A stretch of DNA of 64,000 nt from Fasciolopsis buskii (GCA_008360955.1 LUCM01003968.1:334808-398807), one strand, 5' to 3'. Positions 24,903-39,600 are shown, counted from the stretch's first letter. The notes: generated from the sequence alone by a model not told the origin. Numbers and translations are program-made.

Positions 24903-26430
24903 TCGGGCGCACAACTGGAATAAATCACGCAATTTATGTTGCTGGCTCCTATTTATGAGTTGCCAATGGAAATAGTTCTAATTGTTGTTACGACTGGTCA
25001 ATTTTGATTTTCTGAACTTCTTTTTTGGTGACCACGAAGAATGAATAAGAGGATCGTTTTCTTTGGCATTTTACATAGATGACAGAACAAAGTGCAACCA
25101 GAAGTCTAAATCATTTAGGCAACGTTTGTCTTAGTGCATTACAAGCAACGATGATTTCGAAGTTCGCCTACCTCTTGCCCAAAGGAAAGTCCGTAATGTC
25201 AAGCGTTCAAAAACATAGCACTGTTGCTGCACATTTCTTGTAGAATTACGTTTCCCGATTCGCATCAAGCTTCAGACAAAGCAAATGAATGATCGACCGC
25301 GGATATCATTGGAATTAACTTAATATTTCTTGGGGAATTGAAAAACTTGATCGCAAGGTCGGATAAATTGAAGATGTACAAGTAAACAGCATAATTTTCA
25401 ATATGACTTTACCTTACACGAAGCAAGACAAATTGGTTATGCGCTCTCACAGTTAATATGGGGGTCCTGCCCTGCAAATGAAACCCCAAAGTAATATTAG
25501 GTTCCAACAGGATTGGTTTTATTAGTTTAACCTGTGACTGAAAATGACTAATGACTTCAGAGATGTTTCCCAAAATATGGAAGGAAAATATTGAAATGAG
25601 TCAACCACCAACGGATAATAGGTACTAGGTAATTGAGTATCAAAGCGAAATGCTTAATGGCTCTGGGCAGTAGTTGAATAATTTACAAACTTGAACTCCG
25701 CGACGGGTTGATTTTGTCAATGAATGCATAATGAGCAGTGAATACTGAAATGCTTGCAAAATCAGCCTTCATAACAATACTCCCAAAGTGGATGTTGTAC
25801 AATCCCGAGTGGATCAAAATTGTTCACCTGAACATAGATGAAATAAAGAAGCCTTTATGCTGGGTCAAAACCGGATGCATTCAAAGTAAAAAAAGCATTT
25901 CTAGCATATTGCTGCAAACGTTTTCCGGCTCTGAAAGAGATACACTTGAAAAAAACGACAAATTTCCCCTAAGAAGTTTTGCACTGACTTTACAGGAAAT
26001 TAGCAAACATTTAACCTTGACTATAGCGGGTCCTTCTAATTTGGTCTAATCCGCTTGGTTGAACAATTAATGGCAGAATATGTTTTATTTCGAAGTAGTC
26101 CATAACCTGAAGTTAGGCATTATCAAAAGAAGTTCGATGATAGTTCAGTGGACCAAATAAATATCACAAGTTTTCATTATAGTTTCACATTTTGCAACTA
26201 CTGACCTAAAATTAAAGTGTTGGGGATTTCGATTAACCTCCCACAACAATCTCTAATGAATGATGAAAAAGACAAGAAATAGTAAGAAGTACGAAAGTAC
26301 AAGAAAGATGAGACATTTCGACTATAAGAACGTCCTTAGCTGTGACACTGAGCTAGTTTAACTGTTGCCTTGAATCGTAACTTGACGGACATCGTGGAAC
26401 CAGAATAAATAATCTGTATATAATCCAAAT
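24903..26430. other. Non-coding stretch, nothing recognised
   Basis: One plus-strand reading (25,738-26,049) has ordinary composition but no family motif or gene signal. Confidence 0.5.
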
Positions 26431-26922
26431 ATGGTGTCCAATTTGGACACTGTCGCCTCCCTCATTAACCAAATTTTTAAGTCCTTAAACGCATCAATAA
26501 ACTCAGTACGTTGCGCCTTTCTAAACTATTCGTTGGCATTTGATTCGATCCCCAGGTCTCTTCTACATCAAAAACTGGAAACATTTGGTTGTCCCAGTTC
26601 TTTATTAGCATGACCGTCTTATTACTTGACTGACCGAACCCAGTGCACACGAAATGACGGTAAAACTTAAAAACCGTTGATTAACGACTGAGACGCGCTA
26701 CAGGGTGATGTTCTTTCACCATTTCTCTTCTCTACTTACATCAGCCACTTATCAACTAGCTCTCTCTGTCATCTGTTTAAGTATATTGATTTTGTTGCTT
26801 CCTCTCAAGCCGTTTTAAACAACAATGATTTTCAAAGTTTTCCAACAACCTGTCTTCTGTTTGCGATTTCTTTGCACGAACTGATTTAGATCTCACTTCA
26901 TCTGAATGTTTCGAATATTTGT

Positions 26923-26942
26923 TCTCTCTCTCTCTCTCTCTC
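26923..26942. repeat. (TC)n microsatellite inside the CR1 remnant
   Basis: Ten TC units interrupt the decayed coding sequence between the lost YADD region and the thumb block. Confidence 0.9.
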
Positions 26943-27693
26943 GATCAGCCTACCCACCCAAGAATTCAAAATCTTTTACCTGGGTTGATTCTCTGAAATA
27001 TCTAAGAGTTACTATTGATAAAAATCTGAAGTGGACTACTCACGTTTCTACCTGTGGAACGAACCTCCGACGACTGTCACTTCAAATCAGGAAGCTTCGG
27101 CATTACAAGTTGAAACAAAGCACCATCTCCCGATTTGCATACCAGTGTGCTTTTCATTTCTTCTTTATTGTTCTCCCGTAATTTCTCCAGGTTTACTTAA
27201 AAAGGACTTCAAAATTCTTCGCCGGTGACTATTCATTATTAGCCGTGTGTCCTTCGTACCACTAACAGAATTGTCCGTAAATCTATGTGATCATCATTGA
27301 TCAGCATGCGAGAAATTCGCCAGTAATATATTTCTCTTCTGATCCCCGCATCCAAAACCCATCTGCAACACCACGATCTAGTTGTCTACACGAATCCGCA
27401 TTTTTGTATCCGTACCCATCATAAGGATCAATTATTTATAAGAATCCACTGTCCCATATTTAGATCGAATGTTGACAAATCGTGACAGGACTTCACAGCT
27501 AACCTATCCTGAGCAACCATCTAATCATAATGTGCTATGGCTATTTCTTAATGTGTTTTTATGTTTTTCACGAAGTGATGAGTGTATTCTTCCTCCATTT
27601 ATATATAGTTTTTCCAGCTTATTCTTCCCTCCACATTTTTAACTCTGTAACAATGCGAATTATTTATTGTACCGTAAAAGAACTATACAAACA

Positions 27694-27719
27694 ACAATAC
27701 AATACAATACAATACAATA
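27694..27719 (+). repeat. (CAATA)n 3' tail of the CR1-like element
   Basis: Five units of CAATA/AATAC close the element, replacing a poly(A) tail. The next repeat begins directly after it. Confidence 0.85.
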
Positions 27720-27722
27720 GAA

Positions 27723-28622
27723 GACGGACAAGTCAGTCGCCGAGCTGCATTTTCCGCGCAACGGTAACTGAAACAAAACACATCGTCGCATCGCAAATCA
27801 ATGCTCTCAACGTGCCAAATTTCCTCAAGTGGCCACACACCCGTAACGATCAGGATCCCCGAAGTATAATCCCGCTCTGTCACTCAATGAACCCTGTTTA
27901 CGAGTTCACAGGATGTTCAAAATAACATTATACAATTGATGACTCCCTCAATCGGATGTTGACACTTCACGCATCTCACATGTAACGTAGAGGATTCTCA
28001 CTCGAATAAACGATCAACACCCACAAACACACTTAACGGTGAGATCGCAACACAACCCCCTCAAATTGCTGATTCGGAAACTTGCGCACTTCCGATACAA
28101 ACAAGGTCTTCATAAGTAACGCAAACCAAGGCTCGGTGCTTATGATGCAATGATGCAGATTTGCGACCACCAGTATTTTAACACACTATTTTAAATTATG
28201 ATACATGTGCTTCCACCATGGATGCGTTATTATCGAAGCAGGGATCGGAATACTTGCATTACTTGGTCTTTACCTAACGAACGAAAGCGCAAATTCGGAT
28301 AGGTTAAACTCAGATAGGCCTTTTGTAACTGCGTAAATGTCAGCGTCACTATTATCACAGGAGTGTAGGGTGAGTTTCATGAGCACATGAACTCCAAAGT
28401 TGAAGAGGAATAGTGAAGGGGCGAGTCTGACGAACACGGCTTCTCATGATGATCTAGTGTGGAAGATGGCCGAGAGTACGAATTCGGCTTGTGGTGTTTG
28501 GGTAGAGAGACTGGAAGAGTGAAGTGGATTTCGTTGGCAAGGCGTTAAGCGAAATGCATCACCTCAGAACTGCGGGATTGATTGAGTTGAATGCTGTTCT
28601 CAATTCAAGGAAGACGTGAATC
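27723..28622. repeat. Unclassified dispersed repeat, copy B
   Basis: Partner of 11,300-12,112. The right third (28,322 to about 28,590) is nearly identical to copy A. The left two thirds match A only with many small gaps, mostly extra bases in B (for example the CA-rich additions at about 28,015-28,035). Homology starts next to the CR1 tail and fades after about 28,622. Confidence 0.85.
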
Positions 28623-31600
28623 TTGGGTTTACTGGAGGTGAATTCACGTTTGTGATTTGCCGCAATTTGAATATTTGATCAATGCAAACCTGAATAGGTC
28701 CATTCTAATGTAAACCCTTTTGCGAATACCAGATAATTAGCTCAGGAATATGCCGGCGAAAAATTAATCTGTGATGCTTACCAAGTGAAGATTATGTTAT
28801 TTACATTTTTGGACCGATTGTCTTTCTAGTAAGTCGATGCAACAACAAATGACACTATTTCGGACTGCTTTCTTTCTCAGACTTCTCGCGGGAATTTGTT
28901 TTATTCACTTTGAATACTGCACCGACCTCTTTAAAGAATAAATGATATTGCTCTCACATCTCTTAAAGAACGCCATCTCTCACTTTGTCATATTGGCCTG
29001 CTAACTACTCGCCTCGTTTCATTTTGCAGGCGTAGGTCAAAAATTTAGTATCAAGCTGGACCAACTGAAATGCTACCTAAAATGGTCCGCCGGGAGTTCT
29101 GGTAGACGTAATTGAGAGTGATTCAGCAAGTTGCTGGGTTCATTTTGTTTACACATGAATTTGTTGTACCAGTACTCATGCTCAGTTGATATGGGTTGCG
29201 ACTGGCGACAATAGCTGAAGCATCTTTCATCTCTCTACATTTCCCTGTCCAGCACTGCCGTTGATCTTTTCTCCGACTGTCTGTCGAAGCTCGGAAAATT
29301 CAAGGCGCATCACTTGCGCATTATCTGAAATGATAATTCGGAAAGTAGAATCCATAAGACTATAAAGTTTTCCGAGGGGCTGTTACGAGCCACCGATTAC
29401 CAATGTTAGGTCATGTGACGCTTACAGCAATAGTTTCATGAAGAACAATATGTACATATATAATGTGAATATGAATTGGACTAGAGGACTGGATTTTCCA
29501 GGACTAAAATGGATGCTTTCGTGACGTTTATCGCTCTTCAGTTTGGTTTGATAGGCCTGTGTACATGCACTGTACTATCACCACCATGGTGAGTTGGGCA
29601 ACCCATCAAAAAAAAAAACAAATAGATCATCTATAAGATATTTCTTCCATACTTCAGCAATGCTTAACCGGTATTCCTTCAATTTCCAAAGTTCATGTTT
29701 GGATCTGCAATAACCAACTGGTCAAATTCAGGTGAAAGATTGACCAGGGGTATTGGGCCAGAACGTTAAACGGGTCCATTTTAATGTCTTCTAACCCACT
29801 GCAAGCTACGCAGTGATTACGAATTTTATGCACCTTTCCAATGAGTCTAAGGACCACCGGCATCCAGAGTATCGTTCTGCTAAATATACGCGTGAGCAAA
29901 ACGCCATAGGCTTTGTACGTCATCAACGGATGATTGGAAAAATAAACTGCCCACAAATAGCAGTCAACCCAGTGGACTTCGTCCTGGCACTGTGGTGGGA
30001 ATGTATGCGCCAATGGAAAGCGACCAGTATAACTTCCTCAGTCGTGTTGTTTACCTTACATGGTCATTTCTAGATGTGGCCAGAATGAGTAGTCAAGTCA
30101 AATCTTGCGACACCCAACCCACCCATTGTAACACATTCGGAGGTCATTCCTGAAATATGCCACGTCTTGTCACTGAATAGGATAGTTTAAAATTCAAGTT
30201 AGAAAAGAAGACTCATACTAATTAGTGTCTTATTTAATGAAGAAACATTACTACTGTTTCGTTGACTGTCTTGAATGAGTAATCTGTACTGCGTCCGTTT
30301 TGACGACGGTGATTACGGACTGACAAAGAGTGTGCAAAATAATACGCTTCGCAGTATCTTGATTAGCTTTATTGTGCTAGATCCTTAGAGTGATCTTTAT
30401 CCATTCATTGCTGGCACGTCTTCATCTGGAAATATTTTTGATCAAAAATTTGCTTCAATTCTTTCAAAAGTCGAACAAATGAGCATTTAGTAATCACTCT
30501 GTGTTAGGATTAGTGGAACCCAGTGAGGTATGAAAACGTCAGCATTTTGCGTTATTTTGGCGAATAATTTTCAAAAGCTGAATAGTGAAAATCCACCTGC
30601 TTTAGGGAACGCTGATCCAGACGAAAACTTGATTACCAACAAGAACTGCGGAATTACCACCTTAAACAGTGACTGTTTTCAAACAAACCATGAAGTGTTC
30701 ACAGAAATAAGACCAGGCGTGCGTGTTTGTGTGTGTGCAATGCTCGTTCTTCGTGTATTTCCACTTCAGCTTGGAGTCGACATTTGTCAAAAGCACACCT
30801 AAAACTTTGGTCACCCCTCATGAGATCTACGAAACCACCTTGGCCAACCTCTAGGCAAGGACTAACTCATCGCGCAATTTTAACATTCAACTCCCCAGTA
30901 CACTTCACGAACCATATTGGAAATAAATCAAACAGTTCACTACTCAAACTATTTAAGCAACCAAGCTCCATTGATTTCTCACATTACCGAGAGGTCTTCC
31001 CATATCACAAAATTGCACGATGCTGGAACGATTTACGACAATTCTAGAAGTTGTCATACCATTTAAGGTTGATATCCAGTAGTTCCTTCGCGGATATACT
31101 GGTGAGGCCCAGACCCAGTCGGAGTAAAATTCGTCTGGCCTACTACTGATTCGCATCAACGCTTCCGTGGTACTGCGGTCCTCAGTGTTGCATTGGTCAT
31201 CCAAAACACAACAAAACCTGTTTCGTCAAAGAGTTCAATCTGCTGATTAGGAAGAATTTTTCGAATCTAGGGAAGCAATTACCGTCCAGGGATTTAATTT
31301 TCTGTGAACAAACAGGTTGATCGTCGAAATGGCTTAACTTACGCAGAACAAACTCTGATCGCAGTCTTAAGTAACGGGAGTAGTAACACTGTATGCGCAC
31401 GTCTGTGAATGTGACCATCTGGTTAACCAAAGCCAGGTGTAGATAACAATTCCGAGAGGAAAAATTGATGACTTTTGTCTCCGGAAGATGACTCATTGAA
31501 TACAATCATTATACATGTGCATGAATTGTGCATTATACACCTGTGAACCCACTCACACGCTCGTACAACTGGGCATACAAATAAACAAACACGGATATAG

Positions 31601-34600
31601 ATCCTCAAACCTGCCACTGCATTGCTACAGTCACATTGAACAAGAAGATGGAGCAAATGGATTGAAATTAGGGAAAAACCCCTTTCCATCATGCTGAATA
31701 TTGAATATTGTTGGCTAGCCCTTGTCGGTGCTGCATTTGCCTGCCCCTGAAATGGCTTGAATTAGTAGATGATCGAAAGTGTGACAAGTGCAGAAAATCG
31801 GAGGCAGAATAAAATTTATGTGAAAGAAAAACTTGGCCGATTACTTTTTTTCAACCAGGGGAGAGGGAAGTGGCAGTTAGATTGATTTGGAGAACAATGC
31901 GAGTCCCACATAATTGGCTGTGTCAAACAAATGAAATTCCGTACTGAGTATCTGGCCGGGTGTTTGTACTCACCAGTCGCCTTTAGGTGCAATAGTAACA
32001 TGCTCTAGGTTAAATTAGCGACACTGCCTTTAACACATAACGAAAAAAACAAACACGAATTCGGCTATTATTTTCATGCTAAAGTTAGTACTTACTTAAC
32101 GAAGAGTGGTATCCGATAATAGTGAGTCGATTGTTGATTAGGTCTGTCTTTCATTAGGAGTTCATGCCTTGTTATGCATGAGTGAAGGAGTATGACTTTG
32201 AAGTGAGAGTTTCTCCGACTGCCAGAGAACGCCCGCAATAAAAAAAACCGGAAACTGGAACCCAGTTTCAGATGACTAATGAAGAAATGTGACGAGATCT
32301 AAATCACAGTGCTTATACGCAACAACCTGTGACTATTCCAAGATGAAAGAATGGGAAAATTTCATCCCGCTAATGAACCATGAATGAGAAGAATTCATGT
32401 GATATGATCAAGACGAGTGTGAACAGAATGTTGGCATGTGTGTATCCGGGCCGAGTGTGGCTCAGTGCGCACGGGAAAAAATTATTGGCCTTGTAAAGTG
32501 GTATGTGCAGACTTAGAGTACTAATGAATTAAATTATCACGCAATATTTGGACGCCACTAACCACCAAAGGTGATGGAGGTATCACATCACCGTTCTATA
32601 CGGCATGTTGGGGGTCAACATAATTGTATATCAATCACCCCCAAGTTGAACGTGAACACGGAAGGAAGGACAGTGAGTGGGATATTGCTGTTTCTAGATT
32701 TTCAGGACAAACTGGGAAAAGTTCTTTGGACATCAACATTAAACAAACTGATTAGGATTGTTATTCAACCTTCGGTTTCTTGTAAACTATAGGCACAACG
32801 ATATTTTCCCGCGGCGAACGAAACGTCAACCAACGTCTGCTTTCTGTTAACGCTGTCCTCAAATCGTTGAGACTCGCATAAGTTACTTCAAACTCACCAG
32901 ATCGATCAACAGTGACCACCGCTGGTGCTTACGCTGTCGAGTGAAATAAAAGCGTGTGAATAAAAATATTGTTTGTGCTTACAACTTGGAATAAATTAAC
33001 ACGCATTAGTCTGAGTGCCACTGTAATCATATTATATGCAGGATACAGTCTACATCACTTGTTTCTCGTCTCAGCCGCTCCCGTTATGATCAGTTTGCTT
33101 ATCTTATGGCTCACATAACTTAAAACACCAAGTTTTGGAAATCCAACTTTCCTCACCTCCCTACCCGAAATTGTTTGGGTGCAAATTCCATTTTTATTGT
33201 CCCCTGTACTCAGATTGACCAAGCGAGCTATTTTAAAGTATTATGTTCTTTACAAAACAAATGGGGCTCTATTTTACTGCGAGACTAGAAAATCGTGACA
33301 AATGTATTGGAACATGGCAGCATTGCGATATTTTTGGCAGACGCTTATACCAGTTTTTCCCTGTGTCTCAGTAACATGTTTATCACTTTTGGAGGTATTC
33401 TTTTGGAAAAAACGCGTAAACACGGTTCATTTTCCTTGCGGACAAAATAACAAAACGTCCTTTGATCGCTAACTTCAGACTCAAAATAATAGCCGGCGGA
33501 AATATTCATTCAAGTGTCATGGTCAGCTGTGAAAAAAGAAACAGTAAGCAACCAAGCGTGGTTAACAAACCCCAGGTTCCATTGGTAATGGCTGAGCACC
33601 CCCATTCAAATACCAAAATATCCTGAAAACAAATTAGATGCTGGTCCAAAATATGACATCTTCATTACAAAAGACAACCGTACTTCTCTGTAAGTCTCGA
33701 AAATATGAAGGATACATAACAAAACGGAAAAGTTGAACCATAATTTATGAGATTCTTCAAATGGTCCCAGAAAGCCTAGGCAGAAAAACATCAGATGATA
33801 AACAAACTCATTCCAGTGATTCAAAATCACCCTATTTTATCACGGTAAATATGACTGTTGCTAACTGAGATAACGAAAGAGAATGGCTGAGTGAAATCAA
33901 GGGGTCAATAATGGAAAAAGAGCACAGATGTGTACCAGACCTAACTCTGGACCAGGATAATTAGTGCCATTGTTTCAACTGTTAATACTCGGGTAGATGA
34001 GAAATGGGTCAGGGGAGTTTTAAGGGATGAACAAATTGTTTCTAGGTACAAAGCACAGGGTCGCGTAGTCCAGTTCTCATGGTTTCCACCATTGAGAGAA
34101 CCAAACGGGTAGGTAGTTTTGAGCATGTATTTAAACTAAACAAAACTTGAGAAATTAGGCCAATTCGGAGTCAGAATTAGATCACATGTGTTTACCTTTT
34201 CATTCTCAATCCATCCACTTCATCTAACTGCTCTATTTTCTTATCCCATCTGAAAGTAGTCACATTCACTGTGATGTGTTATTTGTGTTATTGTTTATTA
34301 GTGAAGGCAAGAATGATTTTTCATAACTTAACAGTGATTATCAACTGCAGGCATACAGATGAAATATAATCGCGTTATCCAGTAATTGCTGGATACTCTT
34401 AAATTCAAAAGGGATCCGACTTGCACATTTTACACAGATATGAAGTACAAAATATTCAAATTCCATTATTCAAAAGATAAGTCTTTCTTCTGCAGTAGCA
34501 TGAACAAGTATGCTGATTTCAAGCAACCCCTTGGAGTAGTGACCTATAAGTTCCACCGAAGTGTTTTTTGTACATTGCTTGAATTAAAAGTAACTGACTA

Positions 34601-36448
34601 CTAGGATGAAGCAAACCGATGTATTGATTAGAATATTGATTATGAGAATCAATGAGGAAAACGGAACAACGTGCGAATATTTTTAAACTTAAGGTCTGAG
34701 AGTTTGATTGTTTGTTTGGCTCAAAGCAGAAGCAGGTCGAGTTTTCAGTGCTTGTTCTCCGGCAATCAAAATGGTTGGATGTGGTGTTGAGTTTCACCAG
34801 TATTCTGTCTTGATTGTACGGCGAATCGGAATAGGATCATTCGTGATCAATGGAAATTCATCCAGAAGATACAGGTTTATCTTTAGTACGCGCGCACTGA
34901 GGCTAAACTTAGAAGGTAAATCGGCGGAAAGTTGAATAAAACAATGGGATTAGAATTGACTTTGCAGTGTGCCGACGAAGCAATAACCGAGTACCTTCGA
35001 GTGAAATCCTGCCACGCAGGTTGTAGCTTCGTGCCATGAATAGACGAAACATAGACTGAGGAATGAAATATTTTAATCCATTTAGGCAAATCCAACTGAT
35101 ATAAAAACTCCATCTTTCAGAACTTGGACAGAGGATTTATTTCGGGATCGGATATAAAAATTTACCCAAATAAAATTTATCTGAACAGGAAGAATCGCGT
35201 CTGTTTTCGAAATATAACCGAGACCAATGGTTATTTCCCTCTCTAACGGATACGGTCATCAGGTGGTTCTCAAGGATTCTGGTGTGTGGTGTTCTCCTTG
35301 AGACAATATAGGGGTAACTGATTGTTCACAATGGAAGGCGAATAAAATTAACCAATTGATTAATTAAACTAAATATTTTCGATGGTTACCACAACCTTGT
35401 CATTCTGACTGCCATATGTCAGTAGGAGGGGTTGGTATAAATAAAATTTCTTTAGATATGTATTAGAACTGAATACTGAACTAGAATAAGCTTATCTAAT
35501 CAGCGTGTGCAATAAACCCTCACAATTTTTGCGGTAAGACAAATTCTAGAAAGCAAGTAAGATAATCCTTTTCTCGGTGAGTAGGAACACGTTTGTTTCG
35601 TGCAGAACCCAGTCAAACAGAAAGATTAATAACGCTTTGTTCAGTTCATTGATGGATAAAATCGTGTTTAAAAGACAGACAGGCGTGGAACTACTATTGA
35701 CATGCGTAGGGGAGCAAACGAACAGTGCGGTTGACGGATTATCACAGAGAACTCAATTTGCGTTTAGAATAAGTTCTCTGTCCAAAGTTTAACCAACCAA
35801 CAGCATTACTTGAATTCCACGATTTTACCGTATTAATCGCCAAAGGTGTTCAAACCCTCCAATCATGATGTCATACTCCATTGAGGTAATGTAGCCGCCT
35901 GTGGCTTGCGAGTCACAAGAAGTCGGTTATTATTTTCCGCTGGATCGCATTCATTCGTCGTACTACAAGCAGACCTGAGAGAGAACTTCTAGACCTATGG
36001 CAGTCTGTTGTTCTTGCACGGAGTACACGTGTCGGTATTTTTAGTACTTGAAAATGATTAAATGGAAAACGCCAATCTTGGTTATTACACCTTCAAACCT
36101 TTACGAAAGTCGTTTGAAAAAAATGTCAAATGCTTGACTCATAAAGATTGGGGCATGAGTTAGAAAAAAGACGAAACAAGCCATTATCATGATGGAATTT
36201 CAAATCTGACCAGTTCCATCTGCTCCGCTAAAGCACTCTTAGGTGGAATTCGGTAAATTTAGTGTAGAGTGAATCCGCCCTCTTGAACTCCGGAAGACTG
36301 AAGTTCTGGGTTTAAGTAGGCTCTCTCAAAAGAGGGAAGTTCAGTCTGAGTCTTGGAGCAAATGAATTCACCTGTCATCACATAAGATTTTCTTACCTGA
36401 AGTTTGTTAAGTCGTAATGTGTGGAGTAACTTCGATACGAATTAGTTG
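28623..36448. other. Non-coding stretch with one possible retroelement scrap
   Basis: A plus-strand reading at about 30,766-31,047 ends FPYHKIARCWNDL, which resembles the C-terminal end of Jockey/CR1 reverse transcriptases (...FxYRxxxxWNSLP). With no other block it remains a guess. A poly-A run is at 29,608-29,619. Nothing else is recognised. Confidence 0.4.
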
Positions 36449-36663
36449 TCAAGGACTATTTTCGCTAAATTCTGGCATTCTGTCATTATTATCTCTTTTA
36501 TCGGCAGAAGATTGTTTCCTGGGTTGACGTTTTACTACATTTCGATTTAGGGATCCTTTTTTATGGGATATCACTTCAGCATCCGAGTCACCAATTCTTT
36601 GAAAATCGTTTGATTGTCGTAAAAATAATAAAATGGAGTTATCATGTGCAAACATGAAGCTAA
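36449..36663 (-). CDS. Candidate exon of unknown gene
   Basis: A minus-strand ATG (36,655) opens 68 codons, preceded by a possible acceptor (aacattag, ending at about 36,664). The second half (NRNVVKRQPRKQSSADKRDN) is charged and Ser-rich, like a disordered region of a host protein. There is no homology, and a consensus donor (CAG/GTAAGA) lies only after the stop, near 36,405. This is a weak candidate. Confidence 0.18.
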
Positions 36664-39600
36664 TGTTGACATGTCCCCTAACCTACGGAGATTAGTCATT
36701 AATGAGGGGTTTATACAAAGTCCCATTGGGGTAACAAACCTGGTGAAAATGAGCTAGTTCCAAATGTTGGTATACCCGATGCATCTGGGATTCGACAGCT
36801 GGGGACTGTGGGTTGAGTGCTGAACAGACAAACACATTCCTTGGATAGGTCTTAAATGCCCTCGACTGATTCATCATCAAAGTAAAAACGTTAAAATTGA
36901 TACGTGCAATCAAATCTACCGAGGGAGCATGAGATACGAGCGCATGCTTACAAATGCGGTTAAGGCAGCGTTTTCGTATCGTGAGTGTACAGGCTTTAGT
37001 GATAATAATTGACTTGGTTGAAGCTGTGGTTAAGATGAATTTACAGAATGGTGACTCTCTGACAGATTTCCTGAAGCCATAAAAGTGGAGACTGAAGATC
37101 TCGCGAGATGAAGGTGAGCACAGAAAGTGTCCTGCCTTAAGCTCTGAAGCACTGACCTTTTTATTATGGAAGACTGAAGAAATAAAAATCTAATTGGTTC
37201 AGACAATAGGATGTTGTTAATACCAACCACTTGACCATAGTCAATATTTACCACCACTGTCGCGTGAATCACTCGCGTGGTCTAATGTTCAAGACAGATA
37301 ATTTGCTTCACCCAAAAGACAACTTTCAGCCTGACGGAACCTTTAAGGGGCAAACTAAATGCCACCGGGAAGCAACTGATTTATAATTTTACCAGGCAAT
37401 CTGAATGCGTCGTCTTCCGTAATCTCCGTCGTAGGGGGAAAAGAATCACTCATACTGGGGTGTCTGCATTGAAACCTAAATGTGACAAAAAGTTTGCATT
37501 GTTAAGAACGGTAAATCTCATCATGCACTGCATATCCAAATTTCGACGTCATGAGCCGAAGATGAACCAGTGACCCTGAGCTCACCGGGGAGATGCACTA
37601 CTGCTGGGTTGCGAGTGGGAAAAATTGTCAAAAGCGAGTTGCGTTTTGATTCTCAATCGTGGCAAAACTGCTTTTGAATGTTTGTCTAGAGTGGAACAGG
37701 AGGCGGTAATCAACCGCTGCGGTCACATTGAGGAAAAGCAGTCTTTGCATGCGGTTCATTAAACAGGCTAAACCGTAAAATTTAGTCGATCGACGAAATA
37801 AGACAGTTAGGGTGAAGCGATTTCTACCGATACGGACATTTTGTTAATCTATCAGATCACTTTAAAAAGAGGGGTGCCCTGTTTGTGCAACTATCGGAAT
37901 CTAATGCCAACTTATTAACTGACAGCTGGAATAGATGAATGAAGTTTCGGAAAAGTTGAATATATCAATGTCCATTTTATATCTGGCAAAAAATTCTCGT
38001 GCATCACTTATAAAAATGGTGAATAGAAGAATTCTATTTCCCATTCATTCTCCATGGCTTCACAGTAACATTGCAGTAGACACAGGGTTTCAAATTTACT
38101 TTCATTTATTTACGTATTTATCATTTCGTTTTGCCTTTTAGATAATGGAGATTTAAATGTATCCAACAATCCAACCGACCATGGGGGATGAGCCCTGAAG
38201 AAGACTGCTTGACCGTCATTGTTCTCCCTCGGTTACCACACCCATTCACACCACCGGTGGCACGCGTCAACCACAGTGACAGGCACTTGACTGTACATAT
38301 CGTTGACATTGTTGATAGTCTATAAAAATACACGTTCATCCTTCTAGCCCGCCTTGTGCCATGCGTGAATTACTATTGACAGCTACAATTCCCCCTGGTG
38401 AACGTTGCTAACGTTCGGCCCTCATTTCGACAGGGGTCATCTCTGGTCAACTCGTCAGTCAGTTAGCCATTTAGTCATCCTGATCCGTGAGTACTTCGCA
38501 TCACTTAAAATGCTATGATACATAGGTTATAAATGGAATACACTGAGTTCATTTATGAAGTTCGAAAACCGAGCAAAAAACAAAATAACTTACACATGCC
38601 AGGATTAGAGTTTATCCACTAACTGTCCACGTCATTCATTTCTGCCAGAGTAGTTGCACACTACGTATCTCAGCTAGAGTACGAAGGTTTATAAGAACTC
38701 AGGCAAAATATTGAAGTTTTCACTTAACCAGTTAAAGGAATCAGCGTTGTGGTAGTAATTCGGCCTGGTTACAAACAAAATCTGCAAATGACCCTCTCCG
38801 ACAAGATTCAGTTTCGTAAACTGAAAATAGGGAAGGTAATACAAACGCTGTAGATAAATAGCTGTTTGCTGCAGTAAAGCAGTGGCATGTAAAATTAAAA
38901 TCAAAAAGACTGGATTAAGAAATCTAAGATCACACAGCTCGAACGCACCACGCATCAATCAGTTCCCAAAGGTACGCAAACCCATCTCCTAAGACCCGTA
39001 ATCTAGATAACACGATTTCCGTAACGTTCACGGGCGAAATGGATGACATGCTTATTGGAACTCATTCGAAATAACCGTCTAAAAGAGTTCTGCTCGATAT
39101 AGTTTGCTGCGGTGAAGCTGTCTTGAGCCTCCACGGTAAAGTCAGAACCATGTTCTCGTTAGATTTCGCATTACATTTTGCCACTGTCAACTATTTACTA
39201 ATGACGTTTACGTCTAGCCTGTGCATCTATTCGGTTCACCATGAAGACGAGGGATAAAGACATCATCACTTTTCGCAGTGTGCATCTATCAAAGAACGAA
39301 GGCAGACAGACTGGAAGCACGACCTGTTGAAAGCCGACGTCGGTGAAGCAGTAAATCAGTTTCTGTAAAACAATTTGGCTCAGCTGTAAAGCAAACCTAA
39401 ATGACTGCTTCCGTGATGAGAAAGAGAAATTCTTCTGTCTGACACATTGCAGAGCAAAGTGAATTAACTGTGTAACATCAACCTCGAAAAAGGTTTTCCG
39501 GAACAACAGACAGGACGAAACATGAAGGAAACTCGCCTAAAAATCAAGCAGTGCACAATGCGCAAAAGGGAAATATCCTTCACTCTTCCGTTCTTAAGCA

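Larger units (their letters stand above)
26431..27722 (+). pseudogene. Decayed CR1/Jockey-type non-LTR retrotransposon, 5'-truncated
   Basis: Successive reverse transcriptase blocks appear in order but in shifting frames. CAFLNYSLAFDSIPRSLLHQ (about 26,510-26,570) is the usual FxDxxKAFDSIP block. LQGDVLSPFLF (about 26,698-26,730) is the QGxxLSPxLF block. KYIDFVA (about 26,779-26,799) stands where the catalytic YADD box should be and has lost it. VDSLKYLRVTIDKNLKWTTH (about 26,974-27,035) is the KYLGVxxDxxLKWxxH thumb block. LKKDFKILRR (about 27,195-27,225) and later tail-like readings follow. The element ends in a pentanucleotide tail, as several flatworm CR1-like elements do. Stops and frameshifts and the lost YADD show it is dead. 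No endonuclease domain is present, so the copy is 5'-truncated near 26,430. Confidence 0.8.
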
